DNA of 9,573 nt, from NCBI GenBank assembly GCA_039026755.1, contig JBCCLR010000150.1, positions 1 to 9,573 of the forward strand. The letters run 5' to 3'. Below are positions 1 through 5,515 of this stretch, in pieces. The notes under the pieces were generated by a model that searched no databases, was not told the origin of the DNA, and worked only from the letters and a program-made list of their open reading frames with translations. Position 1 is the stretch's first letter. Each line of letters begins with the position of its first letter. The position numbers were made by a program, and so were the translations under genes. The stretch comes from CAKZYD01 sp039026755. GTDB taxonomy: Bacteria > Pseudomonadota > Alphaproteobacteria > Sphingomonadales > CAKZYD01.

Positions 1-942
1 CAGCAGATTGAGCGGCTGGAACATTTGCATGAGCATCGTGTTCACCAGAACGATATCACCCACCGTGTAGCCAGCCGAAAGCATGCGCCACGCCACCAGC
101 GCCATGCATCCCGCAAGGCATAGGCTGGTGAGAAAGCCTTGTCCGATGTTCAGGAGGGCGAGCGAGGCATCCGAAGCGGATGCCGCGTCTTCGTATTTCT
201 TCAGCGCACCGTCATATTGGCGAATTTCATGTCGCTCATTGCTGAAATACTTGACGGTCTCGTAATTTAACAGGCTGTCAATTGCGCGGGAATTTGCCTT
301 GGTATCCTGGTCAACCATTTCCTTGCGCAGCTTCGTGCGCCATTCGGTGACCACACTGGTATAAGTAATGTAGCCCAGCACACAGGCCAAGGTGATTGCT
401 GACAGCTCCCAACCAAACTCGATGCCGAATATCCACGCAACGGCAAACAGCTCGATTAACGTCGGCACGATGTTAAACACCATAAAGTACAGCATGGTGT
501 TGATTGATTTGGTGCCCCGTTCAATGGCGCGCGTCAGGCCGCCCGTACGGCGCTCAAGATGAAATCGCAGAGAAAGCCTGTGCAAGTGTTTGAAAACATC
601 AAGGGCAATACCGCGCACTGCGCGTTGGCCAACCCGCACATACACAGCGTCACGGATGTAATTAAAGGCCGTGGCACCAAAGCGTGCCAAACCATAAGCA
701 CCGATCAAGCCAACGCCTAATACAATACCGGGCGACGCCGCATCTTCGAGCGCATCGACAGCATCGCGAAAGAAAAACGGCACAATGAGTGTAAGGGCTT
801 TCGCAAGCACCATAATGAAAACCGCAAGGCCGATACGCCATTTTAGATCAGGCACATCGCGCGCCCAGAGGTAGGGCATAAAACGCTGCAAAGTTTGATG
901 GGCGGGGCGATGTGCGAAAGTGTCGTGCGCGGAAGCGCTCAT
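1..942 (-). CDS. Atm1/HMT1-type ABC exporter, N-terminal membrane part (partial at left edge)
   Basis: This is a half-transporter of the mitochondrial Atm1 / bacterial heavy-metal-tolerance ABC exporter family, which exports glutathione-linked compounds and is tied to Fe-S and heavy-metal homeostasis at the inner membrane. Reading from ATG at 942 gives 314 codons with no stop. Hydrophobic segments lie near residues 36-57, 72-92, 150-172, 181-197 and 262-286. Family hallmarks are TGGLTRAIERGT (133-144), NYETVKYFSNE (226-236), LNIGQ (264-268, the position of glutathione-contacting Asn and Gln in known Atm1 structures) and GDIVLVNTMLMQMFQPLNLL (295-314). AAAGGA sits about 8 nt before the ATG and supports this start. 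The nucleotide-binding domain (Walker A/B, about 280 residues) lies beyond position 1, so ATPase activity cannot be judged. Family assignment is strong; the transported substrate is inferred. Confidence 0.93.
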   Translation of the reverse strand, partial: MSASAHDTFAHRPAHQTLQRFMPYLWARDVPDLKWRIGLAVFIMVLAKALTLIVPFFFRDAVDALEDAASPGIVLGVGLIGAYGLARFGATAFNYIRDAVYVRVGQRAVRGIALDVFKHLHRLSLRFHLERRTGGLTRAIERGTKSINTMLYFMVFNIVPTLIELFAVAWIFGIEFGWELSAITLACVLGYITYTSVVTEWRTKLRKEMVDQDTKANSRAIDSLLNYETVKYFSNERHEIRQYDGALKKYEDAASASDASLALLNIGQGFLTSLCLAGCMALVAWRMLSAGYTVGDIVLVNTMLMQMFQPLNLL

Positions 943-1010
943 AGACGATGTCCTTTGACGCTCAATGTAGGCCCTCAGTCTGTAAATTCCAGTCACCTCA
1001 TGGTCAATTG

Positions 1011-1025
1011 GACGAACGGTTCGTC
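1011..1025. promoter_or_regulatory. Perfect 15-bp palindrome, operator candidate
   Basis: GACGAACGGTTCGTC is a 7-bp perfect inverted repeat around one central base. It lies 69 bp upstream of the exporter start and just upstream of the weak proposed -35 of that gene. Size and symmetry suit a dimeric helix-turn-helix regulator such as a TetR-family protein, but no such regulator is encoded in the window. The GAAC and GTTC halves are one base apart, which does not fit LexA spacing. Confidence 0.4.
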
Positions 1026-1117
1026 GCTTTTACGCACTATACTGCAGCGCACCAATTTGTCGCACTTAGCCTATTTTTCCTTGAGAGAGGGACTAAAAAA
1101 ATCCCTTAAGAATTAAA

Positions 1118-1151
1118 TAACAATATATAAATCAATTATTTAACAATATAT
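1118..1151. repeat. Direct repeat of an 11-bp AT-rich motif
   Basis: TAACAATATAT occurs at 1118-1128 and again at 1141-1151, a 23-bp period, in the AT-rich part of the intergenic region upstream of the secreted-protein gene. It may be a paired regulator site, an AT-rich upstream promoter element or a nucleoid-protein site. In such AT-rich sequence an 11-bp repeat is only moderately surprising. Confidence 0.3.
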
Positions 1152-1153
1152 GA

Positions 1154-1168
1154 TTGCAGTATATGCAA
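1154..1168. promoter_or_regulatory. Inverted repeat TTGCA-N5-TGCAA, possible operator
   Basis: TTGCAGTATATGCAA is a perfect 5+5 inverted repeat around GTATA, about 100 bp before the start of the secreted-protein gene. A degenerate second copy follows immediately (TGCAAGTATATATGCGA, 1164-1180) and shares the TGCAA half. The position suits transcriptional control of the plus-strand gene. The regulator is unknown. Confidence 0.3.
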
Positions 1169-1271
1169 GTATATATGCGATCAATACAATTGTGTGCGAC
1201 GCAGCATTTTCATACCTCTTTAAGTGTAAGAGATGCACATTCAGCGCACTCAAGACGAAAAGGATGATGGC

Positions 1272-1589
1272 ATGAAAACTTTTTTCTCAAGCCTGGTAGG
1301 TGGCGCGATTTTAGCGGTTGTTGCAACAACAGCGGCGTCAGCATTCACCACATGGGATACATTTGAATACAACGGCTACAGCGTGAAGGCACGCTACGCT
1401 GATGGCGAATTGCGCTACATCAAAGCGAAGAATGAAACCACTGGTGATAAATTCTCTGGCCGCGTAAGCGTCGGCGGCATTGCCGTCATTGATACTGTCG
1501 ATGGCAAGCGCCGATTTGACATTAATGTCTTAGAAGCGCGCCTGAAAAGCCGCACTGAGCTACGGGACCTGGCACAGGTCGCCAACTAG
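1272..1589 (+). CDS. Small secreted protein of unknown family
   Basis: The product is 105 residues. The first 25 form a clear Sec signal peptide: MKTFF, a hydrophobic stretch LVGGAILAVVATTAA, and a likely cleavage after ASA. The mature part is about 80 residues, polar and basic, with no cysteine and no further membrane segment. Its pattern (YNGYSVKARY, then RYIKAKNETTG, then VSVGGIAVIDTVDGKRRFD) suggests a small beta-rich periplasmic domain, but I recognise no family. An in-frame ATG at 1233 would add 13 charged residues before the signal peptide. I prefer 1272 because AAGGA lies about 8 nt upstream and the signal peptide then begins at the first residue. The gene is monocistronic, with its own terminator just downstream. 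Function unknown. Confidence 0.75.
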   Translation: MKTFFSSLVGGAILAVVATTAASAFTTWDTFEYNGYSVKARYADGELRYIKAKNETTGDKFSGRVSVGGIAVIDTVDGKRRFDINVLEARLKSRTELRDLAQVAN

Positions 1590-1610
1590 AACCGATACAT
1601 GATTTTTTTT

Positions 1611-1647
1611 AAAGCTGGGGTAACACGCGTTATCCCAGCTTTTTTTA
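1611..1647 (+). terminator. Rho-independent terminator of the secreted-protein gene
   Basis: Bases 1611-1624 (AAAGCTGGGGTAAC) pair with 1629-1642 in a 14-bp stem containing one G-U pair and a 4-nt ACGC loop. A run of seven or eight T follows through 1647. It begins 22 nt after the stop codon. On the opposite strand the hairpin is followed by A rather than T, so it should terminate mainly plus-strand transcripts. Confidence 0.9.
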
Positions 1648-1729
1648 TTGAGCGAGCCTTTAAAAAAAAGACAGCGCAAGCATCGGCGACAACATCCATA
1701 AAACGTCCAAATCGAAAGGGTGTTAGACG

Positions 1730-2632
1730 CTACTCGGCGGCCTGCTCTGCGGGCATGTCATTAATGATCCACGAGCGCAGCTTACGGATCACACGGTCAT
1801 CCATGCGCTTGCGCTGGCACACAAAAGAATAGCGGATTTGGCTATCAACTTCGACATCATAGACCCGGATAAGGCGGCCGTCGTTCAAGTACGGGCGGGC
1901 TAGAAAGTCGAATGTAAAACCAAGGCCCATACCGCTTGCAGCTGCATCGACCATCACTGGGCCGCTGTTAAAGGTGTTGATTGATATGGGCTGCACCGGC
2001 GATTGACCAAATTGTTCAAGCCAAGCGTCCGTTACATCGGGGATGTTGTGCAACAACAAGCGCGGCAATCGAGCAAAATCCTGTGGTGAAGGGTCTTCCC
2101 CCAGGTCTTGCAGAAGCGCCGGCGCGATAACGGGAAAGGAAGCAAAGCGGCCGATTTCCTCAATGTAAAGCTCTTTGCTTTCTTCCGCATTTTCATACAC
2201 AACGCCAGCATCAAGATCATGCCCAATTCGGCTGAGCGCCATAGGTGCAGTATCAAATTGCAGCTGTGTGTTCGGCGACCTGCGCCGCCATTCACCAATA
2301 CGCGGCATCACAAACGCTTTGGCGAAACCCGGCGGCATTGCCAATTTTAGGATCACATCGCGAGATTGGCCGCGCGCTTCCTCACACGCGGCGCGGATTG
2401 CATCAAAGGACGGTGCTAAACGTCGATACAGCTTTACACCGGCTTCAGTCAGCCGGATTTCGCGATTAAGCCGGTCAAACAGATCGACACCAAGATCTTC
2501 TTCTACGCTTTTAATGCGCCGGCTGAAGGCGGAAGGGGTCAGGTGAAGTAAATCCGCAGCTTTACTGAAAGAGCCGGTTGCGCCAGCCGCTACAAAGGCT
2601 TCAAGGCCTCTTAATGGGGGTAATCGATCCAT
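1730..2632 (-). CDS. LysR-family transcriptional regulator, GcvA-like
   Basis: This 300-residue protein has the usual LysR length. The N-terminal winged helix-turn-helix spans about residues 5-65, with the typical run AFVAAGATGSFSKAADLL, then SAFSRRIKSVEEDLGVDLFDR and LTEAG. The LPPLRGLEAF opening resembles the GcvA/AmpR-type group. An effector-binding domain of the periplasmic-binding-protein type follows from about residue 92 to 290. It probably acts as a tetrameric DNA-binding regulator responding to a small metabolite; the ligand is unknown. The start at 2632 is the only one available, because an in-frame stop lies five codons upstream. The only good Shine-Dalgarno match (AGGAGG, reverse complement of 2650-2655) is 17 nt away, which is unusually far. 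It sits 108 bp downstream of the RidA-family gene on the same strand and could be co-transcribed with it. It is not divergent from any gene here, so its target is not obvious. Confidence 0.93.
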   Translation of the reverse strand: MDRLPPLRGLEAFVAAGATGSFSKAADLLHLTPSAFSRRIKSVEEDLGVDLFDRLNREIRLTEAGVKLYRRLAPSFDAIRAACEEARGQSRDVILKLAMPPGFAKAFVMPRIGEWRRRSPNTQLQFDTAPMALSRIGHDLDAGVVYENAEESKELYIEEIGRFASFPVIAPALLQDLGEDPSPQDFARLPRLLLHNIPDVTDAWLEQFGQSPVQPISINTFNSGPVMVDAAASGMGLGFTFDFLARPYLNDGRLIRVYDVEVDSQIRYSFVCQRKRMDDRVIRKLRSWIINDMPAEQAAE

Positions 2633-2740
2633 ATGATCGAGCTTCTACGCCTCCTACTACGCGATTTCACCTAGCGCATAGTAAGTATTTTGTGCGATGC
2701 AGCAAGTCTTTTGCAACGCAAGATAGACGATAGTTCAATC

Positions 2741-3139
2741 CTATTCGCTGCGTATGTCTGTTTTTGATGCTATAACGTCGATTTCAATCATAAGTTCAGG
2801 AAGCGCCAGCTGCGAGACTTCGACAATCGTGTCTGCCGGGTAGGGGGCCTTGAAATAGCGTTCGCGCAGCTCGAGGACATGCTCAAAGTTGGCCATGTCC
2901 GTGAGGTAAATCGTTACCTTTAAAATGTTATCAAGTGTTGCGCCGCAGACGGCTAGAACATCCGCAATATTGCGCATGACCTGCTCAGCCTGTGCATTGA
3001 AATCATCAACGCCAACCAGATTGCCGTCCGAATCGATTGCCGCTTGGCCGGAGAGAAAAACAAGGTCTCCGATTTCAAAGCCTTGTGAGATTTTATAAGG
3101 CTCGAGGGGGTCTGGGGTCGTTTTTATGCGTGATGGCAT
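2741..3139 (-). CDS. RidA/YjgF/YER057c-family protein lacking the canonical arginine
   Basis: The 132-residue length and fold pattern fit the Rid family, whose members form trimers with ligand sites between subunits. Landmarks are the FLSGQAAID region (28-36), QAEQVMRNIADVLAVCGATLDNILKVTIYLTD in the middle, and VEVSQLALPELMIEIDVIA near the C-terminus. Archetypal RidA hydrolyses reactive enamine/imine intermediates (2-aminoacrylate) and needs an arginine in the motif PAR; E. coli numbering is Arg105. Here the matching motif reads YPADTIVEV, so Asp103 replaces it. The protein is therefore expected to belong to the Rid groups without that arginine and probably lacks classical imine deaminase activity. 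Such members are often found in catabolic gene neighbourhoods. The LysR regulator lies 108 bp downstream in the same direction. The region before the ATG has no strong ribosome-binding site. Confidence 0.92.
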   Translation of the reverse strand: MPSRIKTTPDPLEPYKISQGFEIGDLVFLSGQAAIDSDGNLVGVDDFNAQAEQVMRNIADVLAVCGATLDNILKVTIYLTDMANFEHVLELRERYFKAPYPADTIVEVSQLALPELMIEIDVIASKTDIRSE

Positions 3140-3284
3140 TGGAGCTACTCAGCGGAATTTTAAATAAAAAGTTCATCGGTGGGTGCAGAGAAATAAAGAG
3201 AACAAATCATGAATAACGTGCTTGTCCAGTTTCTCTTTCGAGGCTAGTCTCAGATGCTAATACCATTACAGGAAGCAATTGGCG

Positions 3285-3488
3285 ATGGCTCAAAAACCTC
3301 GAGATACCTATAAATACGAAGTTCGTCTTGGGCGTAAAAAAGTGCATGGTGGTATAACCAACGACATGCAAAGGCGTGAAGCAGAGCACCAACGTAAGTT
3401 TGGTCAAAAAGCAAAGCTTACGCAAGTGGGGCGTAAAACGACGGAAGAAGCTGCAAGAAAATGGGAGAAGGAAAAGGGCTATTCTTAG
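3285..3488 (+). CDS. Short GIY-YIG-like protein, 67 residues
   Basis: The product is small and strongly basic. Residues 9-35 resemble the core of a GIY-YIG nuclease domain: Y9/Y11 on the first strand (YKYEVRL), HGGITND (21-27) in place of YIGITND, then an Arg pair (R30/R31) and H35 in MQRREAEH. Glu54/Glu55 in TTEEAARKW could stand for the family's metal-binding glutamate. The standard GIY first half is degenerate and the domain is shorter than usual (about 80-90 residues), so nuclease activity is uncertain. I chose ATG at 3285 because AGGAAG (3270-3275) lies 9 nt upstream; a TTG at 3279 would leave only 3 nt. The gene is isolated, divergent from the RidA-family gene and convergent with hydantoinase B. 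It could be a nuclease, a nucleic-acid-binding derivative, or unrelated. Confidence 0.72.
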   Translation: MAQKPRDTYKYEVRLGRKKVHGGITNDMQRREAEHQRKFGQKAKLTQVGRKTTEEAARKWEKEKGYS

Positions 3489-3540
3489 TGTTTCAAATCA
3501 TCCCGCAGTTTCTGCGTAGTATGTCTCGGTAAAGACCCAA

Positions 3541-3560
3541 GCGGTCGATCGATTGACCGC
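3541..3560. terminator. Hairpin between convergent genes, possible bidirectional terminator
   Basis: GCGGTC (3541-3546) pairs with GACCGC (3555-3560). Two more pairs, one of them wobble, extend the stem around a TCGA loop. It lies between the stop of the GIY-YIG-like gene (3488) and the stop of hydantoinase B (3584). For plus-strand transcripts a six-T run follows only after about 10 nt, and on the minus strand there is no clean U-tract, so this is a weak intrinsic terminator at best. Confidence 0.45.
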
Positions 3561-3583
3561 ATGAGCGTAATTTTTTAATAGCC

Positions 3584-5470
3584 TTACTCCGCCGCCTCTT
3601 TCATCGGATCAGCAGCCCAAACAGGTTGCTGCGGTGCAGGGAGGCCGGTTTCTTGGGCGCAGCGATTGCGCAGCGTGTCGATATCCGGTCCGGCGTTGAA
3701 TAGCGGGACTTCGCCGCGGCTTGCGCGCATTTCACTCCGCAACGCTTCGGTTGCCTCTACATCGACTGTACCCTCATCGGTGAGTACAACGCCGTAGCTT
3801 TTTGCACCGTCACGGGTCACAAGGCCGCGCTTGAGTTCTAATTCAAGCAGGGCAGGGTCGCGCTCAAGCGGGTCGCCCCAACCGCCGCCACCCCAAGTGA
3901 TGTAGTGCAAGAGGTCGTCTTCATTGACTGTGATGTTGTCAATTTTGTTGCCAACAACTTCGCGGGTGCCATCTGCACGCTCCAGGATTTTGCGTGCCCG
4001 TTGACCAGGCTCACCGCCGTTCACGCCCCATGGATAGGTAAACCAGCGGTCATCGTGAATGGCAATAGTGCCGGTTTGTAGGAACCGGTAGCTCATAATA
4101 ATACCGTTGCCGCCACGGTTAAGGCCGGCACCGCCGGAATCAGCCACCGTCTCATAGCGCTCAATGCGCATCGGATAATAGCGCTCTAAAAACTCGTTTG
4201 GCACGTTGGTGAAGCCGGGCCATAGCGAGTGGCCATCCGGTCCATCGCCGAAGGGCCGGCCAGGAATACCGCCAAAGCCAATTTGGAACAGCTGAAACCA
4301 ATCACCCGTATGCTGGTCAAAGCCAGAGAACATAAGGTGCGGTGAGGACGAGAAGCCAGCCGCATTCAGGAAGTCCGGTGTTTTCTGGCCAAGTAGCGCG
4401 CCAAGCAGGTCGAAAATCCGGCCCAGTGCGTGCGTCCGGCACGAGAGCGCAGCAGGATACTTCGGTTTAAGGAGGCTGCCTTCGGGAATGCGTACGTCCA
4501 CAAGGTCATAGAATCCGTCGTTAAACAAAATTTGTGGGTCAAACACCATGATCATGTAGATGCCGAAGAACATCTTGAACATGTTTTCATTCAGGTAGAA
4601 GTTAATGGAAGACGACGACTGTGGATCCGTGCCGTCAAAGTCCAAAATGACCTTATCGCCTTCGCGCCACATGGTGCATTTGATTTTGTACGGGCCAAAG
4701 CCGACGCCGTCATCGCAGAGATAATCCTCAAAATCGACAGGCTCTTCACCGATTGACGTGGTAATTAGCTGCTTCATGGCCCGATAGTTGCGCGCCAGCA
4801 GCTCTTCTGTCGCAGCGACATACACATCATCGCCAAAGCGCTCACACATTTCGTGCACGCGCCGCTCCGCCATGCGGCAAGAGGCCATGAGCGCATTGAG
4901 ATCAGACCGGCACCATTCCGGCATGCGGACCTGGTGGATAACAAGGTCAACAATCTCTTGTTGATAATCACCCTTTTTATAGATCTTCACAGGCGGAATG
5001 CGCACGCCTTCTTCGAAAATGGAGGTGCCATCCGTCGGCAGGGAGCCAGGTACTTTACCGCCCACATCAGTTTGATGGCCAAACATTGCCGCCCAGCTGA
5101 TTAACCGGCCCGCACGGAAAATCGGCAGCAGAATCAACCAGTCATTGTTGTGGCTTACCGCCCCTTGACAGCTATAAGGGTCAGACAGCCAAATCATGTC
5201 ACCTTCTTCGATATCGCCGGTGTATTCTTTGATAAAACCGTCAATGAAGCTGCCAAACTGGCCCACAACCATGCGGCCTTGATGGTCGGCAATCAGCGGA
5301 AACGCATCGCCTTGCTCGCGAATGCCGGGGCTCATGGCCGTTCGAAACAATGTCGCGTCCATCTCCGTACGCGCATTGCGCAGGGCATTCTCGATAATAT
5401 CGAGCGTTACCGGATCAACGTCTTGTTTCGCGAAAGGTGCGTCATTTGTTTGAATGATATTCGCAGTCAT
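3584..5470 (-). CDS. Hydantoinase B/oxoprolinase-family subunit
   Basis: This is the B (alpha-type) partner of the hydantoinase A/B family. The family includes N-methylhydantoinase, 5-oxoprolinase, caprolactamase and the acetone and acetophenone carboxylases. It spans about 628 residues, a normal length. Motifs include DPVTLDIIENALRNARTEMD (19-38), SDPY (96-99), GHQTDVGGKVPGS (131-143) followed by IFEEGVRIPPVKI, a DSGGAGLNRGGNGI motif near 443-456, and GGGGWGDPLERDP near 526-538. His and Asp in GHQTD are likely metal ligands by analogy with carboxylase structures. After SDPY the usual GGTHLPD is replaced by SCQGAVSHNND, so it belongs to a divergent branch. It follows the A subunit by 39 nt, and GGGAG about 7 nt before the ATG supports the start. 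Cytoplasmic. The substrate, and whether the reaction is hydrolysis or carboxylation, cannot be told. Confidence 0.93.
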   Translation of the reverse strand: MTANIIQTNDAPFAKQDVDPVTLDIIENALRNARTEMDATLFRTAMSPGIREQGDAFPLIADHQGRMVVGQFGSFIDGFIKEYTGDIEEGDMIWLSDPYSCQGAVSHNNDWLILLPIFRAGRLISWAAMFGHQTDVGGKVPGSLPTDGTSIFEEGVRIPPVKIYKKGDYQQEIVDLVIHQVRMPEWCRSDLNALMASCRMAERRVHEMCERFGDDVYVAATEELLARNYRAMKQLITTSIGEEPVDFEDYLCDDGVGFGPYKIKCTMWREGDKVILDFDGTDPQSSSSINFYLNENMFKMFFGIYMIMVFDPQILFNDGFYDLVDVRIPEGSLLKPKYPAALSCRTHALGRIFDLLGALLGQKTPDFLNAAGFSSSPHLMFSGFDQHTGDWFQLFQIGFGGIPGRPFGDGPDGHSLWPGFTNVPNEFLERYYPMRIERYETVADSGGAGLNRGGNGIIMSYRFLQTGTIAIHDDRWFTYPWGVNGGEPGQRARKILERADGTREVVGNKIDNITVNEDDLLHYITWGGGGWGDPLERDPALLELELKRGLVTRDGAKSYGVVLTDEGTVDVEATEALRSEMRASRGEVPLFNAGPDIDTLRNRCAQETGLPAPQQPVWAADPMKEAAE

Positions 5471-5493
5471 GTTCTCTCTCCCAAGCCAGGGCG

Positions 5494-5515
5494 GTCTAGA
5501 CAGGCCAGTCTAGAC
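5494..5515. repeat. Tandem palindromic octamers GTCTAGAC at the hyuA-hyuB junction
   Basis: GTCTAGAC occurs at 5494-5501 and 5508-5515, separated by AGGCCA. Each copy is its own palindrome, so the pair can also fold as one 8-bp stem with a 6-nt loop in the transcript. The second copy overlaps the stop codon of the A subunit, and the structure lies about 24 nt before the B-subunit start. It could be an mRNA processing or stability element or a translational modulator. There is no T run, so it is not an intrinsic terminator. Confidence 0.5.

Larger units (their letters stand above)
943..1271. other. Gene-free divergent promoter region
   Basis: This 329-bp stretch separates the minus-strand exporter from the plus-strand secreted-protein gene, so it must hold promoters for both. 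I see no convincing gene in it. An open frame across 895-1116 lacks any family resemblance and lies partly antisense to the exporter. About 1107-1190 is strikingly AT-rich, with short direct and inverted repeats; 1011-1025 holds a perfect palindrome. A weak minus-strand promoter can be proposed: TTGACC as the reverse complement of 1002-1007, a 17-nt spacer, then TACAGA as the reverse complement of 979-984. The match at -10 is poor. Confidence 0.6.

Noticed and set aside
1011..1025. Palindrome considered as a LexA/SOS box
   Set aside because: The GAAC and GTTC halves are one base apart, whereas Gram-positive boxes need four and the alphaproteobacterial form is a direct GTTC-N7-GTTC repeat.
1088..1106. 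AGGGA...TCCCT hairpin in the intergenic region, considered as a terminator
   Set aside because: The stem is only 5 bp with a 9-nt A-rich loop and no T run; no gene ends nearby.
895..1116. Open frame of 73 codons on the plus strand across the exporter start and intergenic region
   Set aside because: It begins antisense to the exporter, has no ribosome-binding site, no recognisable motif, and runs through promoter-like sequence.
3207..3425. Open frame of 72 codons on the minus strand opposite the GIY-YIG-like gene
   Set aside because: The plus-strand frame has a good ribosome-binding site and a recognisable motif; the minus frame has neither.
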